A DNA stretch of 64,000 nucleotides, from the NCBI RefSeq assembly GCF_022605165.1, contig NC_063071.1, forward strand, positions 930,001-994,000, given 5' to 3'. Position numbers and translations under genes: made by a program. Origin of the DNA: Purpureocillium takamizusanense (Eukaryota > Ascomycota > Sordariomycetes > Hypocreales > Ophiocordycipitaceae). The notes beneath the pieces are model-generated. The model made no database searches. It was not told the DNA's origin and saw only the letters and a program-made list of their open reading frames with translations. Positions 48,729 to 57,737 of the stretch are shown here, piece after piece (position 1 is the stretch's first letter; every line of letters begins with the position of its first letter).

Positions 48729-50331
48729 CTATACCACGGCGGCCGACGCCTGCCTCCCCTCGCCCGCGGGCCGCTCGCCTTCGCCGTCCTCGTGGCTCTC
48801 CTTGTTGACAAATACAAACGACACGAACACGACGGCCGCGCCGATCCAGTACACAAAGCTCGAGTATTGGCCGTACTGAATCATCTCGCCCACCAGGGAC
48901 AGGGGTATCGTCAGCGACAGGCCCACCGTCACCACGAGGGGCGTCGTCAGCAGCATCGCAAACGCCCACGAGATGTCGCTAATAAAGGACGACAGAGAGT
49001 TGACCTAACACTCGTTCGTTAGCATTCGTCAACCGCATCGTGAGCGGCCGGGCCGGGGCCCAAGGGTACACACAATGATGATGACCCACACCTGGCCGGT
49101 CGGCGGCATCTCAAACTGGCAGCGAGTCAGCAACAACCCGCTCGGGCAAGACCGGCGCGTGCAACGCGGGGCGCGGGCGGGCCAACATACCGGCTCGAGG
49201 CCCGTCCAGTGTAGGACAAAGAAGAGCGGCCACAGAAAGGCCAGGTTGAAGACGCCGACCAGGCCAAAGAACAGCTGCATGTCCACCTTGTCCTCGTTGC
49301 CCACGCGCCGCTTCATCACTGTCACATACATGCCGTAAATGACGGCGCTGAGAAACGCCATCGAGTCGCCAATGGCGATCTGACCAGGTGTCTTGTGCGG
49401 GAATGACCCCCTGTTCTCGTCGCTGCCCCCGGTCAGATCCACCGTCGAGATGAGGACGATGCCGACGAGCGACGCCATGACGCCGACGAGTTTGCGAATG
49501 GAGAAGGACTCCACCCGGAACAGCGCGCAGAAGATGAGCGTCCAGACGCTGCTCGTCGACGTCAGAATGGTGACGCTCGCGACGCTCGTGTACTCGAGAC
49601 ACGCAGACGCAAAGTAGTTTGCCAGGAACCACAGCATGCAAAACTCCAGGCTCAGCACCGCCGTCTCTTGGAAGCCCAGCTTCTCGTCCTGCTGCCGGGC
49701 GGGCTCCAGGCCCCCCTCATCATCCACCAGCAGCCGCTCGCCGATGGTATTCTCGTCATCCTCGTCACCGTCGTCGACGACATCGTCGGTCGGCAGCTTG
49801 GTGTGTTGTGATGTCTTGTTTCTATAGCTGTGCCACATGTGCACCGCATCGTGCCGGAAACCACGTACGCCATGATGGAGCATGTACTTTATAAACATTG
49901 GAATCAAGGACACGGCGAAAATGGACGTGTTGACGTAGACGAGGAAAAACGGTTTGTCGTAGGTGTGGTCGGAGAATATAAACTGTCATGCCCCCAGGTC
50001 AGCGAGGTCCGGCAATGCACCCGACCCGGGCCGGGCCGCCAAAAAGGGAGCCACGTACGCTGGCCAGGAAATTCGACAAAGTCCACAGAAACACAGTAAC
50101 CAAGAGCAGGCAGATACCCAGCGTTCGTCTCGCGATGCCCGCCAGGCCGATGCTGGCGCGGAAGCCTCCCTTCTCGGCGGTCGGGACGCGCACGAGCATG
50201 GAGCAGCCCGTCGACGCGGCGAGGTCGGCGGCGGCAGCGGAGAGACGCCGTCGCCCCCCCGGAGCGCTGGGCAGGGCGTCCACCTCGGCGGCGGTGGCCT
50301 CGCTGAGGCGCCTGGATCCCGGCGAGGCCAT
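48729..50331 (-). CDS. DMT-superfamily (SLC35F5/YML018C-like) membrane transporter
   Basis: Probable vacuolar or organellar membrane transporter of the drug/metabolite (EamA-like) superfamily. Four exons, 50331-50059, 49982-49191, 49115-49074 and 49004-48729, all join in phase 0 via introns of 76, 75 and 69 bp with GCTGAC or GCTAAC branch points, giving 460 aa. The ATG at 50331 is the first in frame after an upstream stop-containing stretch. A Ser/Ala-rich N-terminus precedes about ten hydrophobic helices; the first is LGICLLLVTVFLWTLSNFLAS. A hydrophilic acidic loop (DDVVDDGDEDDEN) lies between the first pair and the core. Core stretches include YTSVASVTILTSTSSVWTL and VGVMASLVGIVLISTVDL, typical of SLC35F5/THI74-type proteins. 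The substrate is unknown; yeast Thi74 is linked to thiamine, but that should not be transferred. Confidence 0.88.
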
Positions 50332-51157
50332 CACGGGCCGCGCGTCGGTGGGGATAGCGAGGGGCGGTGGTGGGAGGGGGCGGCCGACATTCGCGGCGTC
50401 GATGGCATCCCTGGAGGAGCGGTGGCGGCGGCGGCGGCAAGCTGTTGCTGGCGCGTCGGGCCGAGCGTGTAGCGTGCGAGGGGAACGAGCGGAGGACCCG
50501 AGGGTCGCGATGGCATCTCAATCTCGAAATGGGCGGTTGGCTGGGAGGGACGGACGCTCGTGTTGTACAGCGATGGTGCGAGGTGACGAGTCGGGATGGA
50601 ACGGGAAGGGGGGGTTGAAAAAGGACGGGGGTTCTCCAGTCAGGCCAGTTTAGGATGGCATGCATGCGATGGGGCAGGATGGGATGGCAGCCCTGTAGGG
50701 CGGCGGCGCTCTGGGCACGGCATGGAAGCACAGCAGCGCCGAAGGACCAGGACCAAGCCCGGGCTGTGCAAGCCCAGTCCTGTGCCGAGTGGCTGCGCTG
50801 CGCTGCGTTAAGTGGCGTCACTCGCTTCCATCTCCCGTCTACCTAAAAAAACGACTGCCGTGCCGATGGGCGGCGCCAGCCCGCATGGCCTGGGCCGGCC
50901 GACCTGCTAGGTAAGGTACCTTACGTTAGTAATAAGATACTGTACCTACCTACACCTACTACTAGGTAGGTACCTAGCGGTCGGTCTACCTTCTGCAACA
51001 GCGGCCGGCTGACCTGTTGGGAGCCCAAAAGCTGTTGTGGGCTAAATATTTATTTGAAGGGAGTTTATCTGCTAACAGGGGCCCGACAGCAGTCAACTTT
51101 TACTATTCGAAGCAGTAACAATCCTACCAAAAAGAGAGGTACCTAGGCAAAAGGCTC

Positions 51158-51184
51158 GCCGGCACCTTTTAGCTAGGTGCCGGC
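51158..51184. repeat. 9-bp perfect hairpin
   Basis: GCCGGCACC (51158-51166) and GGTGCCGGC (51176-51184) are exact reverse complements around a 9-nt loop, just outside the inverted-repeat element at 51191. Confidence 0.7.
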
Positions 51185-51204
51185 TCTGAATGCCCTTAAT
51201 TAAA

Positions 51205-51256
51205 TCTACGAATTGACTCTACGAATTAACTCTACGAATTTATTCTACGAAAAGAA
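51205..51256. repeat. Four tandem 13-bp units (TCTACGAATTNAC type)
   Basis: Units at 51205, 51218, 51231 and 51244 share TCTACGAA and diverge progressively: ATTGAC, ATTAAC, ATTTAT, AAGAA endings. Confidence 0.85.
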
Positions 51257-51330
51257 TATTATAGCTATGACTCGAATATACGACTACGAGCTACGCACGG
51301 CACGGCACGACTAACTACTTAACTACGAGG

Positions 51331-51563
51331 TGTAAGGGGCTTGGCCCAATGAGAGCCCGGGGCGCGGCCCCGGGCGCAGCAACGCCACGTGTGGCTGGGA
51401 CCCCACGCTGACCTGGGCCCGCAGCTAGTCACGTGGGGCTGCACGTGGCGGGCGCCGCGCGTATAGGGGCTACCCGGCACACAACCCCAATTTCCTTCCT
51501 TTATAGCACGTTAAATATCAACAACCCGACCGGCTCCTGCCACACAGCGCCGGCCCCGTCACA
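51331..51563. mobile_element. Solo LTR (233 bp) with 5-bp target site duplication
   Basis: The segment begins TGTAAGGGGC and ends CCCCGTCACA, the TG...CA ends of a retrotransposon LTR, and is flanked directly by CGAGG at 51326-51330 and 51564-51568. It is GC-rich in contrast to the AT-rich host sequence and contains a CACGTG E-box-like motif and TATAG motifs. No internal retrotransposon genes or second LTR are present, so it is best read as the product of LTR-LTR recombination. Superfamily (copia or gypsy) cannot be assigned. Confidence 0.7.
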
Positions 51564-51664
51564 CGAGGCATATATTCAATTAATTAAGGGCAACGTTATT
51601 CTCTAATAAGTAGGAATAAACGCGACGAGGTAGGCGCGCTAGGCTAGCTGCCCCGCGGCCGGCC

Positions 51665-51756
51665 GGCTATACACAGCGGGCTATACACACATAGCGGGCT
51701 ATACCGCTCGGGCTATATATATATAGCGGGCTATATATATATATAAAACGGGCTGC
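51665..51756. repeat. Tandem CGGGCTATA-type repeats
   Basis: At least five CGGGCTAT(A) units, separated by variable TA/CA runs, occur in this stretch of the AT-rich island. They look like an expanded TE-internal or satellite-like repeat. Confidence 0.7.
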
Positions 51757-52376
51757 AATAGCTTTTCGCGACTAGTAGTAGCGATTAACTACTCAATAGC
51801 TCGTGTAAATAGACAGTAATTTACACGGGCCTAGCTTATTGGCCTATTATAGCAGGAAGGTTATGTCTATAGCCCGTCAATAGGTGGCTTGCACCTACCG
51901 CGAGCCCAGCCTGCCTGCCGCAGTTACTTGGCACCTATTTGCCTTGGTCAAAAGCTCTAATTGCTGCTATTGCAAAAGGGGGGTCGCGCGCGTAGGTACC
52001 CAACAAACTTCATTCATTACGTGGTTAGTACTAGGTAGTTATCGCCCAACGCAATGGTAACTGACAGCCTTCCGTCACCGAATCAATACCCGACCCCTCT
52101 CAGCGCACCCTCCACGCGTACTACCAAAGCAGCAATGCCGCCTCAAGAATCACAAATCACATCCTCGGCACCATTCATGTTCCATTCGTAACCATGGCTT
52201 CTGGCCGACGACGGAGAATCCACCACCACTTCGTGCGCAACAACATCACCGACTCGTCAAGTTCCCACATGCCCGCCCCGGCCATCCAAAAACCAAACAT
52301 CGCGTGCTACTGAACATTGTCGGCACTATCAACCAACAGCGTCTCCGGAAAGGCACTGGCCCTATGAATGTCCACG

Positions 52377-52865
52377 TCAGGATGGCCTGTCGGGCCAAGG
52401 ATACCTTCGCCCATCCTTCGATTCGATCGGCTTGTACCACGGCTGGACACCTTGGGCCTTGAAGCAGTCAAGCAACGCTGGGATCTGTCCCGCTAGCCTG
52501 TGCGGAATACCCACAATAATATCCCAACCGTCAGGCGTGTTCCGGGCCTCCAGTACGGTGACTTGGCTGTCTGGGGGGCTGCTTATTACCATGCCCACGT
52601 CCTCCTGATCCGGTCTGGGTGGAAAGGGCCAACCATGGGCCGTGCTGAAATATAACGGTTCGCCGTGACACTTGCATGAGCGGAACAACGCCTGCGATTG
52701 AGTTGCGGGGTCTCCGGTGGGATAGATGATGGTGAAGTAGATCCAAAGGTTGTTATGAAGGACTATGTCCGTCAAGTGGCGCACCCCCGAGGCCATTTCC
52801 GCCTGGTGCATTGTGGCACGGTCGATGCCCGGCATGCTCGCAGTCGGGCTAGGGCGGGCCATCAT
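52377..52865 (-). CDS. Hypothetical protein, 162 aa
   Basis: A single frame from the tandem ATGs at 52865. The sequence looks protein-like: a central hydrophobic/aromatic stretch (LHNNLWIYFTIIYPTG), a SCKCHGEP motif, then DGWDIIVGIPHRLAGQIPALLDCFKAQGV and a basic C-terminus. No signal peptide or membrane helix is clear. I do not recognise a family. It stands next to the AT-rich island, so it could be a lineage-specific gene, a gene missing upstream exons, or a relic. Codon choice is unremarkable. Confidence 0.4.
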   Translation of the reverse strand: MMARPSPTASMPGIDRATMHQAEMASGVRHLTDIVLHNNLWIYFTIIYPTGDPATQSQALFRSCKCHGEPLYFSTAHGWPFPPRPDQEDVGMVISSPPDSQVTVLEARNTPDGWDIIVGIPHRLAGQIPALLDCFKAQGVQPWYKPIESKDGRRYPWPDRPS

Positions 52866-53779
52866 GTTGAGATCGAGGTTCTAAAGGGCAGATGGTGCGA
52901 AGTAAAGTGCTGTGGTAGCGAACAAGTCAAGTCTGATAATGCAACGAATGGCAACCGGTTTGGTGAGGACAGCTTCTTCTTCTTATACATCCATATCCAC
53001 AACGAACTGGCGCAGACGGGTCCGTCTGCCCCCCCCCCTGAATGGTCTCGACATGACTACCCATTCCACCATCAAAATATGACGTGGCGCTCGCAGCACG
53101 GCCAAATTCTGCTCAAATGACTGGCAAGGGGTGACGAAGCGACTTGACGGAAGTCGATGAAGGGCGGCAAACAAATGTCCGCCATCAGCAGCGTGTCCCC
53201 TCTTACGCAACGAGTATCGTAAGCGGAAACAGATCATGACCATGGGGTGATCCTGTCGACTTGGCTGTGTCGTTATGTTGAAGCGGAAAAAATAGTTCCG
53301 GTCAGGTGAGCCACAGGGTCCAGAACGAGCGGGCGCCGAGTGAGTAAGTGACTGTCGCAACTTGCGACAAGCAACGCCGCGTTGCACCACCTACGCGCTG
53401 CGGCGCTTGACGACGTTGGGGCCATGGCCCGGTCGGTGTGGTATCAGGCGGATGAGCACGAGGCCATCAGCGACCACCGTCGCCAGACCATTTTGCGATC
53501 CCCGAGGGGTCTTCCTTTTTTCTTCTTCGGCGTGTTTGTTTGACGCGCTTGGCTTATCTTCATTACAAACGCATATGGTGTAAGTGAAACGTGATGCTCA
53601 TCGCCATCGGGCGTCGTCCATCTTCACGGGGCGCATGGGGTTGACGCAGGGGGCGCCGTGGTAAGGCCGTCGACAGCACAAGCGCGGACATGGCCACTGA
53701 ACCACCGCCCCTTTCTATTTTTGTTTTCTCCGAGGCAACGTGATGGCTCATAACTGCCCCCTTCTTCCCACCACTCGCT
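52866..53779. other. Intergenic region, no gene seen
   Basis: It contains the upstream side of the small hypothetical gene and the 3' side of the binding-protein-like gene. Frames overlapping it (for example 52983-53390 minus) lack protein character. Confidence 0.4.
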
Positions 53780-54843
53780 CTACAGCTGGGCCACCATGGC
53801 TTCGGGCTCCATCCCTTTACCGTCGACCAGCACGCCCGCCTTTCGCAGGATGGACACACAGTCGGCCACGACCTCGGGCTTAACGCCCTCGGTCCTCTGC
53901 GGGAAGCGCACCGTCTTGAGCCACTCGCGCGCGTCCGCTTCGGAGTAGTCCAGGCTCGTCGAGATGTACCGCACCGCCTCCTCGGGGTTGTCGTTGAAGT
54001 GCCGCACGCCAGCGTCGAGCTTCTCGAAAAGGTCCCGAACGCGCGCGTCAGCTTCACCGGCCGCCGACCCGGCAGATCCAGCGGCACGGCCGGGAGGCGG
54101 CACCAGCTTGGTCGAGGCGACAATCTTCCAGCTGCTCCAGGGCGTATATATGTCTCCCACGCGGCGGATCTCGCCCGCGTCGTAGTACTTCTTGGACGTA
54201 AAGTGCTCCCACATGAAGAAGTCGGCCTCGCCCGCGTTGACCGCCCCGCGCAGCTTGTCAAATGTGTTGAGCACCACCGTCTCGGAAAAGGGCTGCTGCT
54301 GCTGATTCTGCGCCAGCCAGCCCTGCTTGTCGGCGAGCACAAAGCCCATGACGTAGCTGCCGGACCCGATGCGCGAGACGCCAATCCTGCCGCCCTTGAG
54401 GGCGTCCACCGAGGTGATGTCCGGGCGGTCGGCGCCCGTGGAGATGGCCCAGCCTGTGTAACGTGGTGTTGATGAGCGAGTGCGACACCGCGACGGCAAA
54501 AGAACCAATTATATGAGGGACAAGTGACCCGCCCCCTCGAACCCAGTGACGGTTGACGAATGCAGTGATACGTACACAGCGGGGTCTCGACGTAGGTCCC
54601 GACGAGGCGGTACCCCCCGTCGTCGCCTTGGACGCCTTCCTTGCCGAGCCCGGCAATCCAGCCCTCTGTCAGGCCGATGCCGACGTCTATGTCGCCCGCC
54701 CGCAGCGCCGTGACCATGTGCCCGGTGCCCGAGGGGAAGGGGATGAGCGTCGCGTCGAGGCCATAGTGCTCCTGGGCGAAGTGGAGCGGCGTGGAGAAGT
54801 GCTCGGGCACGAAGCCGATGCGGAGGCCCTGCGAGGAGGCCAT
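53780..54843 (-). CDS. Periplasmic-binding-protein-like (PBP2, Ca3427-like) protein
   Basis: Member of the type 2 periplasmic-binding-protein fold family found in fungi without the matching ABC importer (Ca3427-type; related to bacterial nitrate/sulfonate/taurine SsuA-like receptors). Exons 54843-54576 and 54453-53780 join in phase through a 122-bp intron, giving 313 aa. The start at 54843 begins directly with MASSQGLRIGFVPEHF, the first beta-strand of the fold, so there is no signal peptide and the protein is probably cytosolic. Motifs include LIPFPSGTGHMVTALRAGDIDVGIGLTEGW, DALKGGRIGVSRIGSGSYVMG and GEADFFMWEHFTSKKYYD, all typical of ligand-binding lobes. The ligand and role are unknown. 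It shows homology in fold, not a proven function, to thiamine-precursor proteins of the NMT1/THI5 type. Confidence 0.85.
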
Positions 54844-55454
54844 TGTGCACTTGCGGAGGAAGAAGAAAGGGGGGGGGGGGGAGACTCTCAACGTCAATGA
54901 GCCGGTGATGAGTTTTGTCGAGTGAAAAAGGCTCACGATAGCGTTGCGGTGCTGCGTTGAGAGTGTGACGCCGCACTAACGTTAGTAGTTGTGTCGAGAC
55001 TCGATAATGATATGTGAAGAAGAGGGGTGTGGTTGAATAAACAGGGCAAACGGTTACGAAATCGGATTCAGCGATGATAGTATTATGTCTACCTACCTTT
55101 AGTGCTTTGTGCGGGGCTCACCTTGTGGTACAGCCAGGGCGCCCGAACAGAGCGCAATCGCTTGCGATCAAGTCCAATGACATGAGGGAATTATCTCATG
55201 ACGGAATTGAATGCAGGCTCATCAATTCTCCCAGGCCATGGCAGTCCCTGGCCATGGGGCAGGCAACAAGGACCCCGTAAATGCGCACAGTCTGCATTCT
55301 GCTCTCTCCAGTCCAGACAAATTAAGGCTTACTGCGTTTCAACTTTTGGGGGGCTACATGAACATCGGCCCGCCGATGCGCGCGTCTGTTCCTCGCCAAT
55401 CAACAATTCCCGCCCGCGTCCGTGTGTGCTTCGTTGTGGCTTCGACGCCGGCGC

Positions 55455-55505
<51 letters not shown>

Positions 55506-55875
55506 CAAAGGTGCCGAATATTTCTGCATTGCTGCAGCCTAGTACCTCGCGCTTCCGACACAAGATACGTCAAGGAGCCATAGCCGGGCTCGAGCGTCCG
55601 CCTCGGGGAACAAGGGCATCGTCACCATATCGTAACCAAATTCTGCCCCAAAAATGCCATCCGTTTCACACGCCAAGTATACAGCACCGTCAAGAAATGG
55701 GAGAGGGTTGGTTCCATGTATATAACATGTCATGGGACACACTTCAAACTTGATGTCCAACACAACTCAGCCCTAAGACGCACCTGCCTCGGAAACGATT
55801 CTTCGATCCTCTCGCAGCGATTGACCAAAGGGCCTCGCAGAAGGAACCTCTGAGTCACCCCATTTCGATCCAAAG
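54844..55875. other. Divergent intergenic region
   Basis: It carries the promoters of the binding-protein-like gene (-) and the small secreted protein (+). A G-run is seen at about 54869-54880 and a (GAC)16 array at 55456-55503. Frames through the array are repeat-driven and not considered genes. Confidence 0.45.
55456..55503. repeat. (GAC)16 trinucleotide array
   Basis: Sixteen uninterrupted GAC units, about 370 bp upstream of the small secreted protein gene. All three frames are open, giving spurious Asp-, Thr- or Arg-rich translations. Confidence 0.95.
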
Positions 55876-56235
55876 ATGCAGCTGTCTCGCTCCCTCGTGG
55901 TCATCGTGGGCGTCCTCGGCCCCCTCACCATGGCCCTCCCGGGCTTGCCGGGCTTCTCGAAGAAGAAGACTCCTTGTACCATCAACGAACTCGTGAAGTG
56001 CAGTACCGACGTGGGGTCATTGGGCTCCACGGACGTCTCTGGAACTTCCGCACCTCAAACTTCCGAAGATTGCGTTCCGAGCGTCTCTGACATGATTCTC
56101 AACTGTGGCAACCTCGCGGCGGGTACCGCCATGGGCGGATCGGCCATGTGCGGCTCCTGCCAGGGGTATAGGTTCGTCCCTAATGAGAAGATCCAGGGGT
56201 CTAAGTACTGCCGGCGATGCGTTTGCCGTGAGTAG
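55876..56235 (+). CDS. Small Cys-rich secreted protein (effector-like)
   Basis: 119 aa beginning with a clear signal peptide (MQLSRSLVVIVGVLGPLTMA, cleavage near residue 20). The mature part has nine Cys (34, 42, 66, 77, 92, 95, 112, 115, 117), several in CxxC or CxC spacing, and ends KYCRRCVCRE. The odd Cys count hints at a missing or unpaired residue: a GTGAGT at 56228 could start an intron leading to a different C-terminus. There is no LysM, hydrophobin or CFEM pattern that I can recognise. The chitinase gene follows 1.5 kb downstream on the same strand, so both products are secreted. A role in host, prey or cell-wall interaction is inference from size and composition only. Confidence 0.7.
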   Translation: MQLSRSLVVIVGVLGPLTMALPGLPGFSKKKTPCTINELVKCSTDVGSLGSTDVSGTSAPQTSEDCVPSVSDMILNCGNLAAGTAMGGSAMCGSCQGYRFVPNEKIQGSKYCRRCVCRE

Positions 56236-57737
56236 CGTCATTTCACTTCTATATTCCGCCGTGCATTTTGTTTCGAGGTCAAACCCGTAGCAACAACCGA
56301 GAGGACTACCGTCTGGCTAACGAACAAAAAAAAAAGAGCCCCCGACAGAGACAGCGAGTGGAAGCTCGTCCACTGTTACCGGAACCTTCAATGGTTGATG
56401 GAACCAAGTGTCTGGTTTGGTCGTGGGTTTGCTTGTACTTGTGTTGGGGGGGCTTTGAATTGATGGCTAGGAGTCAGCGAACCACGGACTATGATAACGA
56501 GGGCTAGTGCGATCTGGGAACAGTGGTTTTGATACATGAAACGAACTCAAGCTTTATCGAATTCGAACACATGGGTGGACGTCCATTTGATCTGCTGGGT
56601 TTGTTGTCCAGATTTACTATTGCCGTACCTCTCGGCCCCGTCTACAAAACGCATCTGTCAGACATCGTGTAGGAAAGTGAAACGCAGGCCACAGGCTTTA
56701 GAAGTAGTCTGTGAGGCAATATAAAGTGATACTGATCACTATCACGGTGACCGTACTCCTAAGCCGTCGACGACGTGCGCGGGAAAGCAGCTCTTCAGAT
56801 ATTTTTCCTCATGTCCGTGCTGTTTAGCCATTATCTTGGGTCCAGGGTGCTACAAAGGGAAATTCGACATGCCGCAACTGCGTATTTGGTACACCAGTCC
56901 GGAGGCCAATAGATGTACGATGCCCACGATGCGGCTCGCAGATTGAAAGTTGGTGCACGTAAAAGTTCACCTTCGCTTACAGAGGCCCCGAACGGACCGC
57001 TCGCGGCGCAGCATGTGACCAGCCAGTAATAAGACGTCGACTAGACACGAAGTATGCTGAGGGCGATCTGAGTTTGAGACGTTTTCCTTTCACATTTTCT
57101 CTCCCAACTTGTTGGGTGACTGATTTTGAACATTGAGCCTGACGGATCACTAAGCGCGGATAGATGAAGGATGCAAGTTGCTTATTATCTGGACCAACCA
57201 GGCCCACGATTGGACCTCGCAACGAAGTTTAAACACATCAACAGTGTGCATTCACCGGCAACGTTACATGGAAGCTCCTAACCACCATATACTAACCCCA
57301 TCACTGATCGTGAACCTGTCGCACACGTATCAACTCGACTGCCACCGGATACCTCACGGGGCAGTCCGTTGCACGCTCGTCAACACCAGCTGCCCACGCC
57401 ATCTCGGCTGACTCGCCGATTGGGAAATGATGGTTGCGCTGCCAAGACGTGGAAAAGATTCAGGGGACCAACACTGGCAATATATATGTTGAGCGCCGCC
57501 GCGGGAATGTTACAAGAGTGGGCACGACCTCCGGTGTTCGTGCTTTTGCTTTGCACTGACCTGTGCGAAGTAACCTGGCTTTGGATATGTTGCGGACAAT
57601 GCGACGTGTCAGATGGAGTGTTCATCAATGCCTCAACTAATATCATGCTCATTTAAGAATCGTAGGCTCCTCTACTTGGCTCCACGTTACTTGAGTTGCA
57701 GGAAAAGTACTGCCAATACCTGTCTGAGTACGACACG
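56236..57737. promoter_or_regulatory. Intergenic region upstream of the chitinase gene
   Basis: 1.5 kb with no supported gene. It contains the 3' end of the small secreted protein gene and the chitinase promoter. An A-run of ten is seen at about 56326-56335. Confidence 0.4.

Larger units (their letters stand above)
51191..51592. mobile_element. Old inverted-repeat element interrupted by a solo LTR
   Basis: TGCCCTTAATTAA at 51191-51203 and its exact reverse complement at 51580-51592 bound a 402-bp interval. Taking out the solo LTR and one target copy (238 bp) leaves an AT-rich unit of about 164 bp, the size of a small MITE. Outer target duplications are not evident. Confidence 0.45.
50332..52376. 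other. Intergenic AT-rich island with nested elements
   Basis: The first 550 bp are GC-rich promoter of the transporter gene. From about 50900 the composition shifts to AT-rich with many TAGGTAGGTACCT-like motifs, including a perfect 14-bp palindrome GTAAGGTACCTTAC at 50911-50924. It then holds the repeat elements listed separately, and returns to normal composition near 52100. No gene is supported. The shift suggests decayed, possibly RIP-affected, mobile DNA. Confidence 0.6.

Noticed and set aside
53780..54843. THI5/NMT1-type thiamine-precursor synthase
   Set aside because: Only the general PBP2 fold is shared; I do not see the His/Cys-rich iron-binding signature expected for that enzyme.
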